DNA of 45,542 nt from Archaeoglobaceae archaeon (GTDB lineage: Archaea; Halobacteriota; Archaeoglobi; Archaeoglobales; Archaeoglobaceae), in the NCBI GenBank assembly GCA_015523335.1, contig WAKM01000031.1, positions 1 to 45,542 of the forward strand, given 5' to 3'. Below, piece after piece: positions 41,102 to 45,542 of this stretch (positions within the stretch are counted from its first letter, which is position 1; the number at the start of each line of letters is the position of its first letter). The translations under genes and the position numbers were made by a program. A model generated the notes under the pieces. It was not told the DNA's origin. It did not search any database and saw nothing but the letters and a program-made list of their open reading frames with translations.

Positions 41102-41794
41102 CTATGGTATGTAGCCGAGGTAGTACAGCGTAGAAAGAACAAGCACTATCGCGGTTAAAATTATCGCAACATCTATTACTTTAACTCCTATACCTTTTTC
41201 CTCTTCCGTCGGAATTCCAGCGAGATGTATCGCCTTCTCGGCCACATTGAGGTCTTCATCGAGGTATCCTTTTTCAATTAACCTTTCGATAGCCCTGCTT
41301 ATGACTATCTCCGGATAACCGGTAGCTTTGGAGATCCTTCGGATGTTCGCTCCGTATCTAAGTACGGATTTCAGAACGTTTATCTCGACATCCGAAAGGT
41401 ATGGTTGCTCTTTAAACTTTGGCTTTATTTCCGCTTTAGGCTTAACCTTGGCTGACTTCGGCTCCTCTTTAATAGTTTTTTCTTCTTTAACCTCTACATG
41501 TGGGGATATCGATTCGACAACCTTTTCATCTGAAACAGCCTTCTCAAGTTCGGATACGCCTACGCTCAAATTTTCAATTCTCTGCTTGATCCTTTCGAGT
41601 CTTTCAATCTGAGCCTGCCTATCCTCTTTAGACTCTTCGTCGAGAGCTCTCTTCTTGATAGTTTCGCGAACCTGCTTGACGATACTTTCGATTCTGTCAT
41701 CTTTCCTATCCTCACCCCCTCTTTTCTTTACGATAAAAGATTCATCGTCATCGAGTAATGCGTTCAATATCTTCTTTTCATCGTTCACACCCAT
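41102..41794 (-). CDS. Winged-helix protein with C-terminal membrane anchor
   Basis: This about 230-residue protein has a charged, coiled N-terminal half (Lys/Glu-rich), a winged-helix domain at about 135-190 (LSDVEINVLKSVLRYG, then PEIVISRAIERLIEKGYL), and a single C-terminal transmembrane helix (VAIILTAIVLVLSTLYYLGY). So a DNA-binding domain would be held at the inner face of the membrane. It begins at the end of the MinD-like gene and is co-transcribed with it. Its helix-turn-helix and RLIEKGYL-DEDL end resemble those of the smaller protein at 44479-44787. Function unknown. Confidence 0.7.
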   Translation of the reverse strand: MGVNDEKKILNALLDDDESFIVKKRGGEDRKDDRIESIVKQVRETIKKRALDEESKEDRQAQIERLERIKQRIENLSVGVSELEKAVSDEKVVESISPHVEVKEEKTIKEEPKSAKVKPKAEIKPKFKEQPYLSDVEINVLKSVLRYGANIRRISKATGYPEIVISRAIERLIEKGYLDEDLNVAEKAIHLAGIPTEEEKGIGVKVIDVAIILTAIVLVLSTLYYLGYIP

Positions 41795-42549
41795 CACCAT
41801 CCGAAGAGGTATTTCAGCTTACCATAAGGCTTGACTTCCACCTTACTGCCGACTATCTTCTTTGCAAGCAGTAGAAACTCCTTGGAAACTTTCGAATCCG
41901 GTTTTTTTATCGTTACCGGCACACCCTCTTTCCAGCATTCGGTTATGAGCTTAGATTCCCTTATTATACCTATCGTTTCGGCACCTATGGCTTTCTCTGC
42001 ATAGTCGATCATCTTCTTTTCTCCCTTGTATCTGTTCACTATGATACCCCTTACCGCGATGTCCGATATGTCCGCGATCTTTCTAACTTTGTGTGCGTCC
42101 GATATGGCTGTTTTTTCCGGATTTATCACGATGCAGATTTTATCCGAGCTTAGCATCGGAATCATTGCATACTTGCTCAATCCAGCCGCTACGTCCAATA
42201 CAATAAAGTCATAATCATGTTTAAGACTTTCGATTATATCCTTCAATTTCTCCATGTCTATCTCTTCGAGTGCTTTTACGGACGTTGAAGCTGGAATAAT
42301 ATCGAGTCTTCCCACGTTCTTAGCTCTGATTCTGTAGATAGAATCTTCGAGATAGTTTATATCTCTCAGAGCGTCCAAAAGAGATACTAAGGGATCTTCT
42401 ATTCCGAAGAAAGTGTGAAGATTAGGAAGTGCTATGTCGCAATCGATTACGAGGGTTTTTCCGAATTTGGACAGCATGACCGATAGATTCGCCGCCACGG
42501 TTGTTTTTCCGACTCCACCCTTACCGGAGCATATTGCGATTACTGGCAT
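41794..42549 (-). CDS. MinD/ParA-like ATPase with C-terminal amphipathic tail
   Basis: This 251-residue deviant Walker A ATPase starts MPVIAICSGKGGVGKTT, the MinD/ParA signature with the extra lysine, and has DCDIALPNLH and FIVLDVAAGL (switch II) motifs. The last residues (KPYGKLKYLFGW) closely resemble the MinD membrane-targeting tail (FLKRLFG) that inserts in the membrane when the ATPase dimerises. The start at ATG 42549 is 25 bp from a TATA-like tract. It sits with two membrane-anchored winged-helix proteins and a surface protein. A role in positioning a surface structure, as TadZ/CpaE or archaeal MinD homologues do, is inference. Confidence 0.82.
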   Translation of the reverse strand: MPVIAICSGKGGVGKTTVAANLSVMLSKFGKTLVIDCDIALPNLHTFFGIEDPLVSLLDALRDINYLEDSIYRIRAKNVGRLDIIPASTSVKALEEIDMEKLKDIIESLKHDYDFIVLDVAAGLSKYAMIPMLSSDKICIVINPEKTAISDAHKVRKIADISDIAVRGIIVNRYKGEKKMIDYAEKAIGAETIGIIRESKLITECWKEGVPVTIKKPDSKVSKEFLLLAKKIVGSKVEVKPYGKLKYLFGW

Positions 42550-42570
42550 TTTCTCACTATCGGCTAAATG

Positions 42571-42585
42571 ATAAAATATATATTT
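42571..42585. promoter_or_regulatory. Bidirectional AT-rich core promoter
   Basis: ATAAAATATATATTT holds TATA-like boxes for both directions: one centred about 25 bp before ATG 42549 (minus, MinD-like), the other about 26 bp before ATG 42608 (plus, surface protein). The two divergent starts are only 58 bp apart. Confidence 0.5.
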
Positions 42586-42607
42586 TCTTTTCATCATAGT
42601 AAAGTCG

Positions 42608-44476
42608 ATGCCAAAAGTTAGCATTGCAATAGCATTAGCCCTGATCGTTCTGATCGTATTTCCGGTTTCGGCTCTAACCTCAGCAGATTTTGACGTTAAA
42701 ATAGTTACGTTCGTTCACGATTATAACAAATACATCACGAGATGGAACGATGTCTTCAGACAAGGTGAAACTCTAAAGCTCTATTTGGGTGTCGGAAACC
42801 TGAATAAAAATATAGGTGCAGTTGCCATAGATTTCGTAATATTCGTCAAGGATCCGAACAATTACGTCGTTTACAAGAAGGTCGTCGAAATAAGGAAGCT
42901 CGGATACATCGATCACGTTTACACTGTTGTGGACATTCCAATTGGAGAGAACTGGCTTGACGGAAAATACACAATTGAGGCGTATGCGTTTGACGTTCTG
43001 AACTACACGGCTGTCCTAAAGAGCTACACAAAGTATAACATCTTTTCCGCAACTGGTGGAGGAGAGATAAAGACTATAAGTAGGAAGGATGCGCCCTACG
43101 TTAAGAAGGAGATAACGTTCTACGTTAATTCAAATGCGGATACCGTTCCTCCGAATAGGTTCGTTATATTCGATTCTCAGTTTGAATCCCGAATACTTCC
43201 AGTCAACGTTCCGAACAAGCTCGAAGTTTCCGTTTTGAACAATTTCGACAAAGAGGGTGAGATAAAGATCGGGCTAAAGGTTGACGGTAAGGTAGTGGAA
43301 ACTAAGGTAGTCGACTTGAAGGGTTATGAAGTCAAAAGAATTGGATTTACCGTTCCTCCGCTTTCGAAGGGAACCCACAGGATTGAGATCGTTGCTTTCG
43401 ATAACCACGTCAAGTTCGCCGATACGCCGCCGATATTCATAAAGCCCCTACTTTACGATAAATCGATACTACTCGGAAAGGTTTACGATGGATGCATAAT
43501 ATACACCCCAAACAATTACGTGCTCGGTAGCGTCGGCATATCGGAGATAAATAACGTAAATGTGGAATCGGCGGTAAGTGTATTTAACGAGAACGGTTAT
43601 CTGATGAACAGAGAGTCCGCGGAGAGAGTTTTTACGAACATATTAGCCTATACATACATAAACTACGTAAAAACTGGAACAATTTCGGTTGCCCTACTTA
43701 AGGGAAGCGATGAAAGGGCGGAAGTCGTTCTTCCGAGGTTACTTAAATACGTAAAGAAGAAGACGAAAGCTCCGATACGATACTTGGGCGTCAGAGACTA
43801 CTACCACCTCGGCGATGTTGACGTTTTGATCTACGTTGGAAACAGCGTTCCGAAGCTCAGTATGCTCGATTACTTCTTCAGGAATGGCGGCGTTCTCGTT
43901 ATAGATAACACGGATTACTGGAAAGACCTATCCAGTTCAATCGAGGCTCAAGCGTGCTTCATGAAGAACTGGAGCGGTTTGTCCTATTCGGATGAGCTTT
44001 ACAAGTCCTACTACGATTTCAACGTTAATAAGGTGGTTACCATAACCGTCAAGGAGCATATACCTCCGAAGTTCGTGTATTCCGATCTGAACGTGGATAA
44101 GTTCATTACGGACGTCGGAACACCTGTGACGATTTCGTTTAAGGTTAGGAACATCGGCGGGACTGGAAAGGAAAAGGTCGAAGTTAAGGTAAACAACGAA
44201 ATCGTGTTCAGCAAGGAGATCGAGCTCAAGAAAGGTGAAGAAAAGATCATTTCGTTCAAATACACACCGAAGGTAGAGGGGAGCTACAAAGTTCAGATAG
44301 TCGGAACTGATTTGATCAAGGTATTCTTCGCGAAGAGTAAAACGGAAGTTTCCGCAGAGGGAATTAAGATTACGCCGACTCCCGTTAAAGAGAAAAAGAA
44401 GGGTGCTGGACTCGTCGTAGGTTCTGCGGCGTTATTGGCAGTCTTGGTGATAATTCGAATGCTCATGCGTGATTGA
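42608..44476 (+). CDS. Secreted CARDB-type surface protein with membrane anchor
   Basis: This 622-residue protein has an N-terminal signal (VSIAIALALIVLIVFPVSAL), several beta-sandwich regions, and near the end a CARDB-like domain (about 490-575: VDKFITDVGTPVTISFKVRN, GTGKEKVEVKV, FKYTPKVEGSYKVQIVG). A Lys/Pro-rich linker and a C-terminal transmembrane helix (GLVVGSAALLAVLVIIRMLM) anchor it. A middle part (about 290-440) is a Rossmann-like region (VDVLIYVGNSVPKL, GGVLVIDNTDYW). It shares a bidirectional promoter with the MinD-like gene, so it may be the surface partner of the cassette. Not a named family to my knowledge. Confidence 0.65.
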   Translation: MPKVSIAIALALIVLIVFPVSALTSADFDVKIVTFVHDYNKYITRWNDVFRQGETLKLYLGVGNLNKNIGAVAIDFVIFVKDPNNYVVYKKVVEIRKLGYIDHVYTVVDIPIGENWLDGKYTIEAYAFDVLNYTAVLKSYTKYNIFSATGGGEIKTISRKDAPYVKKEITFYVNSNADTVPPNRFVIFDSQFESRILPVNVPNKLEVSVLNNFDKEGEIKIGLKVDGKVVETKVVDLKGYEVKRIGFTVPPLSKGTHRIEIVAFDNHVKFADTPPIFIKPLLYDKSILLGKVYDGCIIYTPNNYVLGSVGISEINNVNVESAVSVFNENGYLMNRESAERVFTNILAYTYINYVKTGTISVALLKGSDERAEVVLPRLLKYVKKKTKAPIRYLGVRDYYHLGDVDVLIYVGNSVPKLSMLDYFFRNGGVLVIDNTDYWKDLSSSIEAQACFMKNWSGLSYSDELYKSYYDFNVNKVVTITVKEHIPPKFVYSDLNVDKFITDVGTPVTISFKVRNIGGTGKEKVEVKVNNEIVFSKEIELKKGEEKIISFKYTPKVEGSYKVQIVGTDLIKVFFAKSKTEVSAEGIKITPTPVKEKKKGAGLVVGSAALLAVLVIIRMLMRD

Positions 44477-44478
44477 AT

Positions 44479-44787
44479 ATGTTATCAGAGCTTGAGGAGG
44501 ACGTTCTTGAGGCTATAATTTTAGGAAAGAGGAGAGTGGATCAAATCGCAGAATTCTGCGGAATTCCGGAATTCACCGTGAACGAGATCGTCAAGCGATT
44601 GATCGAGAAGGGGTATATATCCGAAGAGTTATTTCCAACTGTAAAAGCATACAAAGATTTAAGGTGGATAGACAGGACGCATCTTCCCGCATTTTACGGT
44701 GAAAATTTTAGGAGGTTTTTTAAAGCAATTCTCGATATTATTATAATTTTGATAATATTGTTTTTAATAAAAAATGCTTTGATTTAA
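44479..44787 (+). CDS. Small winged-helix protein with C-terminal membrane anchor
   Basis: This 102-residue protein has a winged-helix domain (about 1-48: LSELEEDVLEAIILGKRRV, PEFTVNEIVKRLIEKGYI) and a C-terminal hydrophobic helix (ILDIIIILIILFLIKNAL). The layout matches the longer protein at 41102-41794. The start at ATG 44479 follows the surface protein gene stop by 2 bp; a TTG at 44473 overlaps that stop. Its stop lies just before tmk. The pair of anchored winged-helix proteins flanking the MinD-like ATPase and the surface protein is unusual. Confidence 0.7.
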   Translation: MLSELEEDVLEAIILGKRRVDQIAEFCGIPEFTVNEIVKRLIEKGYISEELFPTVKAYKDLRWIDRTHLPAFYGENFRRFFKAILDIIIILIILFLIKNALI

Positions 44788-44816
44788 TGCGATTAACCGG
44801 AGCGAGGGACTCAAAG

Positions 44817-45407
44817 ATGTTGATAGCCGTAGAAGGAATCGACGGTTCGGGTAAGACTACCGTAGTTAAGTTCCTCGAAGAAGAGCTTAAAAAGAGAGGA
44901 TACGACGTAGTCGTATTCAAAGAACCAACGAACAGCGAATGGGGTAGAAAGATCAAAAGAGCATTCAAAGATAGAAGGTTAAAGCCCGAAGAGGAGCTTG
45001 AACTATTTTTGAAAGATAGGGTGTGGAACGTAAAGAATAACGTTGTGCCTGCACTTAAAGCTGGTAAGGTCGTAATAATGGATAGATACTACTACTCTAC
45101 GATAGCCTATCAGGGCGCCTTGGGAATAGATCCTGATTATATAAGGCAATTGAATGAAAAAATTGCGCCGAAACCGGATTTGGTAATAATTCTGGACGTT
45201 AAACCTGAAACAGCTTTGAAAAGAATAATAGGTAGAGGTAACAGACCGAACAGATTCGAAGATCTTGAATACCTGAGAAGAGTTCGGGAAATATTTTTAT
45301 CTCTGAAAAATAAAAATATCGTTGTGATAGATGCCGAAAGGGATCTGGAAAACGTCAAATCCGATGTTCTTAAAGTAGTTTCCAAATACTTGGCTACGAA
45401 ATCTTAA
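44817..45407 (+). CDS. tmk: Thymidylate kinase
   Basis: Tmk phosphorylates dTMP to dTDP. The 196-residue kinase has the P-loop EGIDGSGKTT, the base-binding FKEPTNSEWG, and the DRYYYSTIAYQGA motif that holds the DRY/H motif. I choose ATG 44817 because a GAGGG site lies about 9 bp upstream; an earlier ATG at 44787 would add ten residues before the P-loop strand. Length is normal. The next gene is a tRNA. Confidence 0.93.
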   Translation: MLIAVEGIDGSGKTTVVKFLEEELKKRGYDVVVFKEPTNSEWGRKIKRAFKDRRLKPEEELELFLKDRVWNVKNNVVPALKAGKVVIMDRYYYSTIAYQGALGIDPDYIRQLNEKIAPKPDLVIILDVKPETALKRIIGRGNRPNRFEDLEYLRRVREIFLSLKNKNIVVIDAERDLENVKSDVLKVVSKYLATKS

Positions 45408-45456
45408 CCGATCGAGGGGCAAAATTTATCTTACCTTATCTTTAACAATATTCCAA

Positions 45457-45540
45457 GCCGGGGTTGCAGAGCTCGGCACTGCGGGGGACTCGAGATCCCC
45501 TGCCCGTAAGGGTTCGTGGGTTCAAATCCCACCCCCGGCG
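45457..45540 (+). tRNA. tRNA-Ser(CGA)
   Basis: The acceptor stem is GCCGGGG pairing with CCCCGGC, with a discriminator G at 45540. The D-stem is GCAG/CTGC, the anticodon stem GGGGA/TCCCC, and the loop CTCGAGA gives anticodon CGA (45491-45493). A long variable arm (CCC-loop-GGG) and the T-stem GTGGG/CCCAC with TTCAAAT loop identify a class II tRNA. No intron is seen, and 3' CCA is not encoded. A TATA-like AAATTTATC about 30 bp upstream may be its promoter. Confidence 0.95.
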
Positions 45541-45542
45541 TA

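Overview
This is a 45.5-kb chromosome segment from a hyperthermophile-like euryarchaeon, most probably of the order Archaeoglobales. The evidence for an archaeon is an archaeal ribosomal and translation cluster (S19e, L39e, L31e, eIF6, LX), exosome Csl4, RNase P Rpp21, prefoldin alpha, two Alba proteins, a GPN GTPase and GatD. A bacterial-type GyrB, a methanopterin-pathway dihydropteroate-synthase-like protein, an archaeal translin/Trax homologue, both AcnX (phosphomevalonate dehydratase) subunits and a type IV pilus/Tad-like system point to Archaeoglobales. The order-level assignment is inference from gene content; no database search was run. No insertion sequence, prophage, integron or CRISPR array was seen.

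Layout. 1-2646 (+): an unknown protein cut by the window edge, then an informational operon (METTL5-like methyltransferase, Csl4, Rpo11/RpoL, endonuclease III). 2785-5690 (-): a broken locus, where a STAND/AAA-like ATPase with C-terminal TPR-like helices and a downstream helical protein are interrupted by three single-base frameshifts. 5954-13525: MTA/SAH deaminase, TatC, ADTH synthase, a NifX/NafY-like protein, GyrB, GPN GTPase and the pteroate-synthase-like protein. 13654-18449: YlbF-like protein, Rpp21, adenylosuccinate lyase, translin-like protein, Alba, SpoIIM-like membrane protein and a degenerate tubulin/FtsZ-like protein. 18529-24372 (+): IorA, then YhbY-S19e-PDCD5-L39e-L31e-eIF6-LX-prefoldin alpha-FtsY. 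24421-31904: slipin, GatD, a small protein with AcnX large and small subunits, an M50 protease, S8e and topoisomerase I.

31897-39867 (-) is a cell-surface locus: a small calcium-binding-type secreted protein, a large vWA surface protein, a pilus/secretion ATPase, a double GspF/TadC-like membrane platform and a large pilin-like protein. After a DUF366 gene and a second Alba gene comes a compact divergent cassette at 41102-44787: a MinD/ParA ATPase with an MinD-like C-terminal amphipathic tail, a membrane-anchored winged-helix protein, a secreted CARDB-type protein with a C-terminal membrane anchor, and a second membrane-anchored winged-helix protein. This cassette is the best candidate for an undescribed system. 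The window ends with thymidylate kinase and a complete tRNA-Ser(CGA).

Across the window, the first genes of transcription units mostly have a TATA-like box centred about 24-28 bp before the start codon and no Shine-Dalgarno sequence, as expected for leaderless mRNAs. Genes inside operons often carry GGAGG or GGTGAT motifs. I used this contrast to correct several start codons.
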